The notes below the pieces were generated by a model. It had not been told where the DNA came from. It saw only the letters and a list, made by a program, of their open reading frames with translations, and searched no databases. DNA of 64,000 nt from Catellatospora vulcania (GTDB lineage: Bacteria; Actinomycetota; Actinomycetes; Mycobacteriales; Micromonosporaceae), in NCBI RefSeq assembly GCF_009720385.1, contig NZ_WARX01000006.1, positions 248,001 to 312,000 on the forward strand. Direction: 5' to 3'. A program made the translations under genes and the position numbers. Below are positions 42,499-51,739 of this stretch, piece by piece. How positions within the stretch are numbered: the first letter of the stretch is position 1; every line of letters starts with the position of its first letter.

Positions 42499-42532
42499 TG
42501 AGGCCCCGTCCGCTCCGCGGCCGGGGCCTCAG
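42499..42532. terminator. Terminator of the 42155 gene
   Basis: Ten-base perfect arms CTGAGGCCCC / GGGGCCTCAG (42499-42508 and 42523-42532), 17 bases after the stop. Family C copy 2 follows 50 bases later. Confidence 0.8.
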
Positions 42533-42582
42533 CCATGCCCCCCACCCTGACGCGCCACGCCCGGCGTGCCGGCCAACGTGCG

Positions 42583-42643
42583 GCAACTCTTAAAGACTTG
42601 CGGCCTCAGAGATGCTCTGAGGCCGCAAGTCTTTAAGAGTTGT
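42583..42643. repeat. Family C hairpin, copy 2 (61 nt)
   Basis: Perfect 28-bp arms (42584-42611 and 42615-42642) with a 3-base loop. Arm palindrome centres are 42 nt apart. Convergent gap between the 42155 gene and carbonic anhydrase. Confidence 0.93.
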
Positions 42644-42711
42644 GCCAGGTGGGTGAAGGGCGGTGGCCGCGCGGGCCGCGCCGGGCCCGGGTCGGGCGGG
42701 GTGGGGTGGGG

Positions 42712-43347
42712 TCAGAGGAGGTCGACGACGCCGGTGTCGAGGTCGTAGACGGCGCCGACGATCTGGACGCGGCCGGCCGCGGCGGCGGCGGCGAGCCGGT
42801 CGGCCAGGCGGAGCTGCTCGACGGTGCGCTCGACGTGGCGGCGCAGCGCCTTCGCGTTGACCTGCGGGTCCTGCAGGCCGACCTCGGTCACCGCGGGTGC
42901 GATCTGGTCCACCAGGTATCCCATGAACCCGTCGGGGCGGCTGCCGGTGCGCAGCCCGTCGACGGTCGCGGCGACGGCCCCGCAGCGCTCGTGCCCGAGC
43001 ACCATCACCAGCGAGGCGTGCAGCTCCGAGACGGCGAACTCGACCGAGCCCACCACCGAACGGTCCAGCACGTGGGCGCCGGAGCGGACCACGCACATGT
43101 CGCCGAAGTTCTGGTCGAACACGGCCTCCAGCGGCACCCGCGAGTCGATGCAGCCCAGCACGACGGCGTACGGCTCCTGGCTGCTGGACTGGGCGGCCGC
43201 CTCGCCGACATGGTGGCCGTATCGGGGACGTCCGGCTGCGAAGCGGCGGTTGCCCGCCATCAGGTCGGCCAGCGCCTCTGCGGGCCCTCGACGGTTGCCG
43301 GTCATGGTCACATCAGAATCCGACGGCGCGGTCCTCGACTGCGTCAT
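42712..43347 (-). CDS. Beta-carbonic anhydrase
   Basis: 211 residues, ATG start. It interconverts CO2 and bicarbonate, supplying bicarbonate to carboxylases such as the acyl-CoA carboxylase. Zinc ligands are visible: Cys in GCIDSRVPLE with the active-site Asp-Arg dyad, then His and Cys in LGHERCGAV. The segment RFAAGRPRYGHHVGE is typical of the actinobacterial plant-type (clade B) branch. Length is normal and there is no signal peptide. It is divergent from the DedA gene, with 270 bases between starts that hold no further gene. Confidence 0.95.
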   Translation of the reverse strand: MTQSRTAPSDSDVTMTGNRRGPAEALADLMAGNRRFAAGRPRYGHHVGEAAAQSSSQEPYAVVLGCIDSRVPLEAVFDQNFGDMCVVRSGAHVLDRSVVGSVEFAVSELHASLVMVLGHERCGAVAATVDGLRTGSRPDGFMGYLVDQIAPAVTEVGLQDPQVNAKALRRHVERTVEQLRLADRLAAAAAAGRVQIVGAVYDLDTGVVDLL

Positions 43348-43617
43348 GGGTTCAGAATCGCTGGTGATAGGCCGCCACGGGAAGGTTACTCGGAAGTAGT
43401 GCGACCCTTCTCACGACCGGAGCGGGCGGACCCGCCGAGCCGCCCGGTCGACCCGGCCTCGCGGGATCCGCGCCACGCCGCCGGGTGAGGCCGTGATCCG
43501 ACAACTCCGGTGGTCCCTTAGGGGCTTCAGCCGGGTGCAGCGGGGTGCGGCGTCGGGTATCTTTCGAGCGTCCCGTGCGGTCACTGCGGGCGATGGTGCT
43601 CGCGAAAGGGGTGGCCG

Positions 43618-44340
43618 GTGGAGTTCGTCGGAACATGGCTGGAGACGCTCCCCGCGTTCGCCATCTACCTCCTCGTCGGCCTGGTCATCGGGACCGAGAG
43701 CATGGGCATCCCGCTGCCCGGCGAGATCGTGCTGGTCAGCGCATCCCTGCTGGCCGCCACCACGGATCACATCTCCCCGTGGGGCGTGGCCGCCGCCGCC
43801 GCGATCGGCGCGATCGTCGGCGACTCCATTGGATACGCGGTCGGCAAGCGCGGCGGACGCCCGCTGCTGGAGCGCCTGGGCCGCCGGTTCCCGAAGCACC
43901 TGGGCCCGGAGCAGATCGTGCGGGCCGAGGCGATGTTCGGGCGCTGGGGCACCTGGGCGGTCTTCTTCGGCCGCTTCATCGCCCTGCTGCGCATCCTGGC
44001 CGGGCCGATGGCCGGCGCGCTGAAGGTGCCGTACCGCAAGTTCCTGCTGGCCAACGCGGGTGGCGGGCTGGTGTGGGCGTTCGGCACCACGTTCGCCATC
44101 TACGCCCTGGGCGCGGTGGCCGAGGCCTGGCTGAAGCGCTTCTCCTGGGCGGCGCTGGCCCTGGCCGTTGTCTTCGGCCTGGGCACCACCTGGTGGTTCA
44201 AGCACCGGGCGAAGAAGTCGCTGGCCGCAGCCGCCGCGGACGAGACGGTCGCCGTGCTCGGCGCCGACGAGATCGACCACCCCACCGACAGTGCGGCGAC
44301 GGGCGCCGCGAAGCCTTCGGTCGAGGAGCGGGTCGGCTGA
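43618..44340 (+). CDS. DedA-family membrane protein
   Basis: 240 residues, GTG start with AAAGGGG ~8 bases upstream. The DedA/SNARE-associated (VTT) domain covers ~20-180, with the family motifs GIPLPGEIVL, GDSIGYAVGKRGG and FFGRFIALLRILAGPMAGAL, the last with the conserved F-x-R-x-x-x-x-R. It is an inner-membrane protein of five or so helices. DedA proteins act in membrane lipid recycling (undecaprenyl phosphate or phospholipid scrambling) and envelope homeostasis. The last ~40 residues are an acidic cytoplasmic tail. The HelD-like gene begins 117 bases later. Confidence 0.93.
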   Translation: MEFVGTWLETLPAFAIYLLVGLVIGTESMGIPLPGEIVLVSASLLAATTDHISPWGVAAAAAIGAIVGDSIGYAVGKRGGRPLLERLGRRFPKHLGPEQIVRAEAMFGRWGTWAVFFGRFIALLRILAGPMAGALKVPYRKFLLANAGGGLVWAFGTTFAIYALGAVAEAWLKRFSWAALALAVVFGLGTTWWFKHRAKKSLAAAAADETVAVLGADEIDHPTDSAATGAAKPSVEERVG

Positions 44341-44457
44341 GTTCCAGCCTATCCGGTGGGGCCGCGCGTCACATCGGCCCGGTGAACGATCTTCCGGTCG
44401 GGGGCAGCCCGTACCCTATCGGGGCACCATCGCCGCCATACCCGGCCCGGGAGACGC

Positions 44458-46620
44458 ATGTCTGACAACACCCTGCACGACGAGATCGCCATCGAGCAGC
44501 AGCACGTGGACCGTGTCTACGTGCGGCTGGCCCGACTGCGCGCCGACGCCGCGAAGGCCGAGGCCGACGGCTATCAACTCGCCCGGGTCGGCACGTACGG
44601 GTCCCTGGTCGAGCGCGACGCGATGGTGTTCCACGCCGCGCGGCGCCGGCAGGCCTTCGACAGCGAGCATGAGGGCCTGGTCTTCGGCCGCCTGGACATG
44701 CACCCCAGCCGTATCGAGCCGGACGAGGCCGCGGCCGACCCGGAGGCGGCGGGCTGGGACGAGCGCCCCCGCTACATCGGCCGCCTGGGGGTGCGTACCG
44801 AGACAGCGGAGCCGCTGCTCATCGACTGGCGCGCGCCGGCCGCGGCGGCCTTCTACCGGGCCACCGCAGCGCAGCCGCTGGGGGTGATCCGCCGCCGCAT
44901 GATCTCCTCGTTCGGCGAGAAGGTCACCGGCCTGGAGGACGACCTGCTCGACCCGTCGGCCGCACCCGAGGGCATGCGCGTGGTCGGTGACGGCGCGCTG
45001 CTGGCGGCGCTGAGCCGGGCCAAGGGCACCGGCATGCGCGACATCGTGGCGACCATCCAGCACGAGCAGGACCTGGCGATCCGCTCGCCCGCGTCCGGGG
45101 TGACCGTGGTCGAGGGCGGCCCCGGCACCGGCAAGACCGCGGTGGCCCTGCACCGGGCGGCGTACCTGCTGTACTCCGACCGGTCCCGGTTCGCCGGCGG
45201 CGGCGTGCTGATCGTCGGCCCGTCCCCGGTGTTCGTCGAGTACATCGAGACGGTGCTGCCCTCGCTCGGCGAGGACACCGCGACGCTGAAGTCGCTCGGC
45301 CAGCTCGTGCCCGGGTTCAGCGCCACCCGCGAGGAGACGGCCGTGGTCCGGGCGGTCAAGGGCTCGACCCGGATGCGGCGGGTGCTGCGCCGAGCGTCCG
45401 AGGACGCCCCGCCCGGCTGCCCCGACGGCCTGCGGCTGCGCTACCGCGGCGAGTGGCTGGAGCTGAGCTGGCGCCAAGGCGAGGAGATCCGGCGGCGGAT
45501 CGGGCGCGGCAACCGGCGCAATGAGATCCGCGCCAAGGCGTTCGGCGCGGTGCTGGACCTGCTCTGGGAGCAGATGAAGGCCAAGCAGCCGCAGCTGGAG
45601 CAGGCCCGCTTCGACGAGGAGCTGACCGAGCACGAGGGTTTCCGCGACTTCCTCAAGGCCTGGTGGCCGCTGGTGCGCCCGGTGCAGGTGCTGGGCTGGC
45701 TGGCGGACCCGCAGCGGCTGCGCCGCCACGCCGAGGGCACGCTGTCGAACGAGGAGCAGCGCACCCTGGTCCGGGCCCTGGCGCCGCTGCGCGAGCAGGG
45801 CCCCAGCATCGACGACGTGCCGCTGCTCGACGAGCTGCAGGAACTGCTCGGCGACAAGCCCAAGCCCCGGGTACGCCGGCGCGAGGCGTACACGGTGGGC
45901 GGGGTGCGCGAGGTGGCGACCTCGTACGAGCGTTCGCGAGCAGCCCAGGCGGCCGCCCCGCGGGAGAACGACTACCGCGACTACGCCCACGTGGTGGTGG
46001 ACGAGGCGCAGGACGTCACGCCCATGCAGTGGCGCATGATCGGGCGGCGCGGGCACGCGGCCAGCTGGACCGTGGTCGGCGACCCGGCGCAGTCGGCGTG
46101 GATCGGCAGCGCGGGCGAGGTGGCCCGCGCCCGCGACGAGGCCCTCGGCGGCCGCAAGCGCTACCCGCACCAGCTCACCACGAACTACCGCAACTCGACG
46201 GAGATCTTCGAGGTCGCCGCCGAGGTGATCCGGAAGGTGTCCCCGGACCTGCCCCTGCCCACGGCGGTACGCACCACCGGCGTCAACCCGGTGCACCGGA
46301 TCGTGGACCGGGCCGACCTGGACGACGCGGTCCGCGACGCCGTCGCGGCGCTGCTCGGCGAGGTCGAGGGCACTGTAGGCGTCATCACCCCCGACGCCCG
46401 CATCCGCGACCGCATCACCGCCCGCCTGTCCGAGTGGGACACCGAGCGCCTGCGCGTCGTCACCGCCCTCGCCGCCAAGGGCATGGAGTACGACGCCGTG
46501 GTCCTCGTCGAACCCGGCCTCATCGACGGCGGCACCGACGCCGGCCGCCGCACCCTCTACGTGGCCCTCTCCCGCGCCACCCAACGCCTCACCACCCTCA
46601 CCACCCGCCCCTGGCGCTGA
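44458..46620 (+). CDS. HelD/HelR-family RNA polymerase-recycling ATPase
   Basis: 720 residues, ATG start. Superfamily 1 (UvrD/Rep-like) fold with Walker A GGPGTGKTAVALHRAAYLLY (~218), Walker B region VVVDEAQDVTPMQWRMIG (~515), VVGDPAQSAWIG and the C-terminal LYVALSRATQRL. A coiled N-terminal arm (EIAIEQQHVDRVYVRLARLR) is typical of HelD, which binds RNA polymerase, pries it off DNA and, in actinomycetes (HelR), protects it from rifamycins. It lacks a nuclease domain. The 117-base upstream gap shows no obvious rifamycin-associated element. A family C hairpin follows in the convergent gap. Confidence 0.9.
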   Translation: MSDNTLHDEIAIEQQHVDRVYVRLARLRADAAKAEADGYQLARVGTYGSLVERDAMVFHAARRRQAFDSEHEGLVFGRLDMHPSRIEPDEAAADPEAAGWDERPRYIGRLGVRTETAEPLLIDWRAPAAAAFYRATAAQPLGVIRRRMISSFGEKVTGLEDDLLDPSAAPEGMRVVGDGALLAALSRAKGTGMRDIVATIQHEQDLAIRSPASGVTVVEGGPGTGKTAVALHRAAYLLYSDRSRFAGGGVLIVGPSPVFVEYIETVLPSLGEDTATLKSLGQLVPGFSATREETAVVRAVKGSTRMRRVLRRASEDAPPGCPDGLRLRYRGEWLELSWRQGEEIRRRIGRGNRRNEIRAKAFGAVLDLLWEQMKAKQPQLEQARFDEELTEHEGFRDFLKAWWPLVRPVQVLGWLADPQRLRRHAEGTLSNEEQRTLVRALAPLREQGPSIDDVPLLDELQELLGDKPKPRVRRREAYTVGGVREVATSYERSRAAQAAAPRENDYRDYAHVVVDEAQDVTPMQWRMIGRRGHAASWTVVGDPAQSAWIGSAGEVARARDEALGGRKRYPHQLTTNYRNSTEIFEVAAEVIRKVSPDLPLPTAVRTTGVNPVHRIVDRADLDDAVRDAVAALLGEVEGTVGVITPDARIRDRITARLSEWDTERLRVVTALAAKGMEYDAVVLVEPGLIDGGTDAGRRTLYVALSRATQRLTTLTTRPWR

Positions 46621-46634
46621 CCCCCTCTCTTTCC

Positions 46635-46695
46635 GCAACTCTTGAAGACTCGCGCCCTCAGGAGGTTCCTGAGGGCGCGAGTCTTTAAGAGTTGC
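46635..46695. repeat. Family C hairpin, copy 3 (61 nt)
   Basis: 29-base arms (46635-46663 and 46667-46695) with one mismatch and a 3-base loop. Arm palindrome centres 42 nt apart. Convergent gap between the HelD-like and alpha-amylase genes. Confidence 0.92.
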
Positions 46696-46705
46696 CGCAG
46701 GCCGG

Positions 46706-48913
46706 CTAGCGCCAGGTGTCGGGGTAGGTGGCGGTGCAGGGGGTGGTGGGGGTGGTGCGGGTGCGGTTGGGGTCGCTTTCCCAGGTGATGGTGCCGGAGG
46801 CGTCCTTCTTTATGTACTTGTAGGTGAAGGTCGTGTTGGTGGGCAGGGTGATGGTGGCGGTCCAGACCGGGTAGGTCGCGCTGGACAGGGGCACGGCGTT
46901 CGCGGTGTTCCAGCTGCCGAGGGCGGGCAGCGAGCCGATCACGTAGACGTTCTGGCCCCAGGTCGTGGTCGCGTTGACCGAGAATGCCGCCGCGATGGAG
47001 GCGCAGGTCGAGCCGGTGGGCGACGGGCTCGGCGAGGGCGACGGCGACGGGGAGGTCGTCGGGGAGGCGCTGGGCGACGGGGTCGTGCCGCCGGGCACGT
47101 TCCAGGTCTCGGCGTAGGTCACGGCGCAGACGCCGGTCGGCACGGTACGGCTGCGGTTGGCGATGCTCTCCCAGGTGACCGCGCCGGCGGCGTCCTTCTT
47201 GATGTACTTGTACTCGAACGCCGTGCCCGCCGGCAGGTTCACGGTCACCCGCCAGACCGGGTACGCCGTGCCGGACATGGCCACCGCGTTGGCCGTGTTC
47301 CAGGAGCCGAGCTGGGTGACGCTGCCGGCGACGAAGACGTTCTGGCCGCTGGTCGTGGTGGTGTTGGACGCCAGGGTGACCGCGACGGTGGTACAGGCGG
47401 TGCCGCTGGGCGTCGGCGACGGGGTGCCCGTCGGGGACGGCGGGTTGCCGACCAGCGCGCCGGTGTAGATCGCCAGTGCGGCGTTGGCCGCGACGGTGAC
47501 GGTGGCCTGGCCGGAGCCGTTCACGGTGACGGTGCTGCCGGTGCAGACCCCCGCGGCGAAGTCGCCGGTGGCCACGTTGCAGTACACACCCGCGGGCAGC
47601 CCGGTGCTGAACGTGGTGCTCCAGGCCGCGCCGTCGCGGTTGAACGCGGCGAAGCCGACGCTGCCGCGGCCGAAAGCGATCCGCGACGCCGACGGCGAGG
47701 TCCAGTTGGTGACGCCGGTGCCGTTGACCGCGTTGTGGAAGCCGACGAGGTTGGCGACCACGGTCTTGCGGTGCTCGCACTCCCAGCCCGAGCCGCAGCT
47801 GACCTGGCTGGTGACGCCGTTGCTCGCGGGCGGCCCGGCCTCGTTGTTGCTGAACGTGAAGCTGCTCATCAGCTGCGGCGTGCCGTACGGGTAGACCAGG
47901 CTGAACGCCGCGGCGAGCGCGTGGGTCTGCCCGTTCTTGTAGGTGAGCCGGGCGCGGCCGTTGCGCTGCGTGTCGTGGTTGTCGATGAAGTTGACCGCGT
48001 CGCCGCTGGACAAAGCCATCTGCGAGGTGAGGTTGTTCAGATTCGACAGGTTCGCGTCGCGGAACGCGTTGCCGACGACGTCGCCGTAGCGGAACTCGGT
48101 GACGTCGCCGATCCCGGCGTACTCCCCCGGCGGGAACGCGCTGTCCTCGATCACCTCATGGAAGACGTACGGCGAGCCGCTGACGCCGCCCAGGATCGCC
48201 TGCAGGTCGGCGACGGGCATGTGCTTGGCCGCGTCGACCCGGAACCCGTCCACGCCCAGCGTGACCAGGTCGTTGAGGTAGGCGGTGACCTTGCCGCGCA
48301 CGTAGGCGGACTCGGTGGCCAGGTCGGACAGGTCGACCAGCTCGCAGTTCTGCACCTCCCACCGGTCGCCCCAGGCCACGATGTCGTCGTTGCCGTTGCG
48401 GCCGCAGTGGTGGAAGTCCTGGTTCTGGTAGACGCCGGGGTAGCTGTAGTGCGAGTACGTCGAGCCGGCCGAGCCGGTGCCGCTGGACGCGCCGCCGGCC
48501 ATGTGGTTGACCACCGCGTCCACATAGATCTTCACGCCCGCGTTGTGGCAGGCGGTGACCATGTTCGCGAAGGCGGCGCGGTCGCCGCGGCGGCTGACGA
48601 GCTGGTAGCTGACCGGCTGGTAGTCCTGCCACCAGGGGTAGGCCTGGCCGCTGAGCACCACGTGCTCCTGCGGCGGGGAGACCTGCACGGCGCCGAAGCC
48701 CTTCGGGCCGAGCACGTTCGTGCACTCGTTGGCGACCGAGGCCCAGGGCCACTGGAACAGGTGCACGATGACGTCGCGGTTGCCCGGGTTGGCGTCTGCC
48801 TTGGCCGGGACGAGGTCGGGGGCGGCGGGTCGCAGGAGCACGACCGCGGAGAGCGCGGCGGCCAGCAGCACCGAGGCGAGGGCTGCGGCTAGGGGGCGGG
48901 TGCGGGTGGACAC
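46706..48913 (-). CDS. Secreted alpha-amylase with two CBM20 starch-binding domains
   Basis: 735 residues, GTG start with GGAGGAG 6 bases upstream. Signal peptide (LAAALASVLLAAALSAVVLL). GH13 barrel ~45-390: VYVDAVVNHM (region I), GFRVDAAKHM (region II, nucleophile Asp), FHEVIE (region III, proton-donor Glu) and FIDNHD (region IV). A C-terminal beta domain (~395-485) follows. Two CBM20 modules (~505-600 and ~640-735), each containing QNV(F/Y)V and LGSWNTANAV, are joined by Ser/Pro/Thr linkers with SPSPSPSPSPSP runs. It degrades starch outside the cell. A TTGCGCAA-centred palindrome lies 42 bases upstream. Divergent from a flavin oxidoreductase gene. Confidence 0.96.
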   Translation of the reverse strand: MSTRTRPLAAALASVLLAAALSAVVLLRPAAPDLVPAKADANPGNRDVIVHLFQWPWASVANECTNVLGPKGFGAVQVSPPQEHVVLSGQAYPWWQDYQPVSYQLVSRRGDRAAFANMVTACHNAGVKIYVDAVVNHMAGGASSGTGSAGSTYSHYSYPGVYQNQDFHHCGRNGNDDIVAWGDRWEVQNCELVDLSDLATESAYVRGKVTAYLNDLVTLGVDGFRVDAAKHMPVADLQAILGGVSGSPYVFHEVIEDSAFPPGEYAGIGDVTEFRYGDVVGNAFRDANLSNLNNLTSQMALSSGDAVNFIDNHDTQRNGRARLTYKNGQTHALAAAFSLVYPYGTPQLMSSFTFSNNEAGPPASNGVTSQVSCGSGWECEHRKTVVANLVGFHNAVNGTGVTNWTSPSASRIAFGRGSVGFAAFNRDGAAWSTTFSTGLPAGVYCNVATGDFAAGVCTGSTVTVNGSGQATVTVAANAALAIYTGALVGNPPSPTGTPSPTPSGTACTTVAVTLASNTTTTSGQNVFVAGSVTQLGSWNTANAVAMSGTAYPVWRVTVNLPAGTAFEYKYIKKDAAGAVTWESIANRSRTVPTGVCAVTYAETWNVPGGTTPSPSASPTTSPSPSPSPSPSPTGSTCASIAAAFSVNATTTWGQNVYVIGSLPALGSWNTANAVPLSSATYPVWTATITLPTNTTFTYKYIKKDASGTITWESDPNRTRTTPTTPCTATYPDTWR

Positions 48914-49304
48914 GAGTCTCCTCCTGGGTCAGGGAGGGGCGGGGGATGGAAACTCTTGCGCAAGTTTCAAGGATGTTAGCCCCGCGTTGACACGGCGTGA
49001 AGAGCGTCTATGCGCCGGATTTACCGTACAAATCAGAGCTGGTGGGGGTTCCATTTGCACCGACGACCGGCAGTCGGTCACCCCTGAACCACATCGGCGC
49101 ACGCCGGGACCGGCGGCCGCGCACATCGCCTTGAAATATCTTTCAAAGATTCTTCCAGCCGCGCACCGTCAATCTCCTGACAGCTCCCACGCTATGCGCG
49201 TGAGCGGGCACACAGTGTCATCTACTGGACCGCATATTCGGTTTCATGATTGTGTCGTCCCTTCTTACGGTGTGTGCACACCTCACACCGAGACGGAGAA
49301 AACC
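48914..49304. other. 391-base AT-richer divergent promoter region
   Basis: No gene is supported here. It separates the amylase start from the flavin oxidoreductase start and is visibly less GC-rich than its surroundings. It holds three symmetries: 48955-48964 (listed separately), TTGAAA-TATC-TTTCAA at 49131-49146, and GTGTGCACAC at 49272-49281, 24 bases before the oxidoreductase start. Confidence 0.65.
48955..48964. promoter_or_regulatory. CTTGCGCAAG operator upstream of the amylase gene
   Basis: Perfect 10-bp palindrome with a central CpG, 42 bases before the amylase GTG, flanked by GAAACT on the left and TTTC on the right. The form is typical of LacI-family sites, and MalR-type repressors control actinomycete amylases, so a maltose-responsive repressor is the likely ligand-sensing partner (inference). 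Confidence 0.55.
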
Positions 49305-50699
49305 TTGTCTGCCAAGGAAAAGTCCGGGCACGCGATCGTGCTCGGCGCCAGCATCGGCGGCCTGCTGGCTGCCCGCGTGCTGAGCGAGTCGTACGCGAAG
49401 GTCACCATCTTCGACCGCGACGCGCTGCCCACCGACGGCGTCACCGGCCGCAAGGGGGTGCCGCAGGGCGATCACACGCACGGCCTGCTCGCCCGCGGCC
49501 GCCAGGTGCTGGAGGAGCTGTTCCCCGGGTTCGCCGCCGACATGGCCGCGGCCGGAGCCGTGCCCCTTGACGTGCAGCACGACGTCGTCTGGATCAACGA
49601 CGGCCACCGGCTCGCTCCGAAGGCCACCGGCCTGCAGGGCCTGGGCGTCACCCGGGTCGCCCTGGAGGCGTACGTGCGCCGCCGCCTGGCCGAACTGCCC
49701 GGCATCACGCTGCACCCGCGCCACGAGGCCGTCGGCCTGATCGCGTCCGCGGACGGCAGCCGGGTCGTCGGCGCACGGGTGCTGCCCGTCGGCGGCGACA
49801 CCGAGCAGCGGCTCGACGCCGACCTGGTCGTCGACGCCACCGGCCGGGGCAACCGCGGCCCGACCTGGCTCGCCGAGCTGGGCTTCGACAAGCCGGCCGA
49901 GGAGCACGTGGACCCGCACACGGTCTACGTCTCGCGCGCCTACCGCCGTACGCCCGGCCAGCTGAATTTCAGCGCGGCCGTGATCAGCCCGTCGCCGCAG
50001 ACACCGTTCGGCGGCATCGCGGTGCCGGTCGAGGGCGACCGCTGGATGGTCACCCTGGTCGGGGTCGGCAAGGCGGGCACCCCGCCGACCGATCCGGACG
50101 CCTACGCCGGGTTCGCGAGCCAGCTGCCCGGTGACGAGCTGTTCCAGCTCCTCAGCAAGTGCGAGCCGGCCGGTCCGGCGCTGCGCCTGCGGCTGCCGGT
50201 CAGCGTGCGCCGCCGCTACGAGCGGATGACCCGGCTGCCCGAGGGCTTCGTCGCCGTCGCCGACGCGATGTGCAGCTTCAACCCGGCGTACGGCCAGGGC
50301 ATGACGGTCGCCGCGGTCGAGTCGATCGTGCTGCGGGACAGCCTGCGTGCGGGCCGCGACGGCCTGCCCAAGCGCTTCTACGCCGCCGCCTCGAAGGTCA
50401 TCGACGTGCCGTGGGACATCGCGGTCGGCGCGGACCTGCGCTACCCCGAGGTCGACGGGGCCCGCACCGGCAAGGTCAACTTCCTCAACGGGTACGTCGG
50501 CCGCCTGCACCGCGCCGCCGCCCGGCACCCCGAGGTCGGTCACGCGTTCCTGGCCGTGGCGAACCTGATGGCCCCGCCGCAGCGGCTCTTCTCGCCGGGC
50601 GTGCTGGCCCGCGTGCTGTGGTCCGGCCGGGCAGGCAGGGCCCGCACCGCGCCGATCGCGCAGGCCGCCCAGGTCACACTGGCCGAACCGGCCGGCTGA
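49305..50699 (+). CDS. FAD-dependent monooxygenase-like oxidoreductase
   Basis: 464 residues from the TTG at 49305, chosen for GGAG 7 bases upstream; an in-frame GTG at 49272 is possible but sits in a palindrome and has no ribosome site. FAD-binding fold: AIVLGASIGGLLAARVL (dinucleotide loop near the N-terminus), IFDRDALP (ribose-binding acid), DLVVDATGRGNRGPTWL, and the late VADAMCSFNPAYGQGMTVAAVE (GDA-P-G motif). This is the aromatic hydroxylase / halogenase-like superfamily. The marked GDHTHGLLARGRQVLEEL block occurs in actinomycete oxidoreductases of secondary metabolism. Substrate unknown; no biosynthetic genes adjoin. Confidence 0.85.
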   Translation: MSAKEKSGHAIVLGASIGGLLAARVLSESYAKVTIFDRDALPTDGVTGRKGVPQGDHTHGLLARGRQVLEELFPGFAADMAAAGAVPLDVQHDVVWINDGHRLAPKATGLQGLGVTRVALEAYVRRRLAELPGITLHPRHEAVGLIASADGSRVVGARVLPVGGDTEQRLDADLVVDATGRGNRGPTWLAELGFDKPAEEHVDPHTVYVSRAYRRTPGQLNFSAAVISPSPQTPFGGIAVPVEGDRWMVTLVGVGKAGTPPTDPDAYAGFASQLPGDELFQLLSKCEPAGPALRLRLPVSVRRRYERMTRLPEGFVAVADAMCSFNPAYGQGMTVAAVESIVLRDSLRAGRDGLPKRFYAAASKVIDVPWDIAVGADLRYPEVDGARTGKVNFLNGYVGRLHRAAARHPEVGHAFLAVANLMAPPQRLFSPGVLARVLWSGRAGRARTAPIAQAAQVTLAEPAG

Positions 50700-50880
50700 C
50701 CTTCGTCAGCCCGCCGGCGGACGGTCGATCCGGGGTGCGACCGAATCGACCGAGCCGCCGGCGGGTGACGGCCGTCCGCAGCCTCTCGTCCGGGAGGCGC
50801 CCGCCCTCAGGGGAGCGGCCGCGCGGCGGACGCGGTTTCCCCGAAAGCCCGCGCTTCAAACCTCGGTCACCCGGTCGGGC

Positions 50881-51669
50881 TCACAACGTGGCGATGAGCC
50901 CGCCGTCGATGACGAAGTCGGCGCCGGTCACGTTGCCCGCGCGCGCACTCGCCAGCAGCACCACCAGGTCGGCGACCTCCTCGGCCTCGGTGAACCGGCC
51001 GGTCACCGCCTGCGCGGCGACCTGCTTGGCCACCTCCTCCGCCGACACCCCGCTCGCCATGCCGAACGACTTCGCGACGCCGTCGACGCCCACCCACAGC
51101 GGGGTGCGGACCGGGCCGGGGCTGACCGTGTTGACCCGGATGCCCTTCGGCCCGACCTCCTTGGACAGCGCCTTGGAGAAGTTCGTCAGCGCGGCCTTCG
51201 ACGCGGTGTAGTCGATGATCGCCGGGTCGGGCAGGAACGCGTTGATCGAGCTCACCGTCACGATGCTGCCCCGGCCCCGGGCCAGCAGGTGCGGCAGCGC
51301 GGCGCGGGTGGCGCGTATCGCGGAGAGCAGGTTGACGTTCAGCGACCACAGCCAGTCCTCGTCGGTGACCGAGACGAACCCGCCCAGCCGGGGTTTCACC
51401 CCACCCACGTTGTTGACCAGGACGTCCAGCCCGCCGTGGGCGGCCACCGCCTCGTCGATCAGGTGCTGCGGACCGGCCGGGTCGGCCAGGTCGACGGCGA
51501 CGGTGCGCACCGGGCCGCTCGCCGCGATCTCGGCGAGCTCACCGGCGGTGTCGCGGGCCGCGGCGACGACGCTCGCGCCCTCGGCGACCAGCGACTTCAC
51601 CACCGCCAGGCCGATACCCTTGCTCGCCCCGGTGACCACCGCGACCTTGCCGCCCAGGTGCAGATCCAT
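50881..51669 (-). CDS. Short-chain dehydrogenase/reductase (oxidoreductase)
   Basis: 262 residues, ATG start, classical SDR. NAD(P)-binding TGASKGIGLAV near the N-terminus, NNVGG (NNAG variant), catalytic Ser in VTVSSINAFLP, and Tyr-x3-Lys in DYTASKAAL. VSPGPVRTPLW follows, and it ends FVIDGGLIATL. Arginine in the AARD loop suggests NADP(H) preference (weak inference). Substrate not known. The 181-base gap to the convergent oxidoreductase gene contains no clear hairpin or gene. The DinB gene upstream on the same strand ends 70 bases before this start. Confidence 0.92.
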   Translation of the reverse strand: MDLHLGGKVAVVTGASKGIGLAVVKSLVAEGASVVAAARDTAGELAEIAASGPVRTVAVDLADPAGPQHLIDEAVAAHGGLDVLVNNVGGVKPRLGGFVSVTDEDWLWSLNVNLLSAIRATRAALPHLLARGRGSIVTVSSINAFLPDPAIIDYTASKAALTNFSKALSKEVGPKGIRVNTVSPGPVRTPLWVGVDGVAKSFGMASGVSAEEVAKQVAAQAVTGRFTEAEEVADLVVLLASARAGNVTGADFVIDGGLIATL

Positions 51670-51739
51670 GACGCCTCCCCCGACGCGCTCCGGTTCAGGC
51701 TACGCGCGCCGGGCCTGCTCCATCCGGGGAACGGGCAGC

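Noticed and set aside
44341-44457. Rifamycin-associated element before the HelD-like gene
   Set aside because: No convincing inverted repeat of that kind could be seen in the 117-base gap.
48720-49304. 195-codon extension of the flavin oxidoreductase
   Set aside because: It is antisense to the amylase signal peptide and crosses the AT-rich divergent promoter region.
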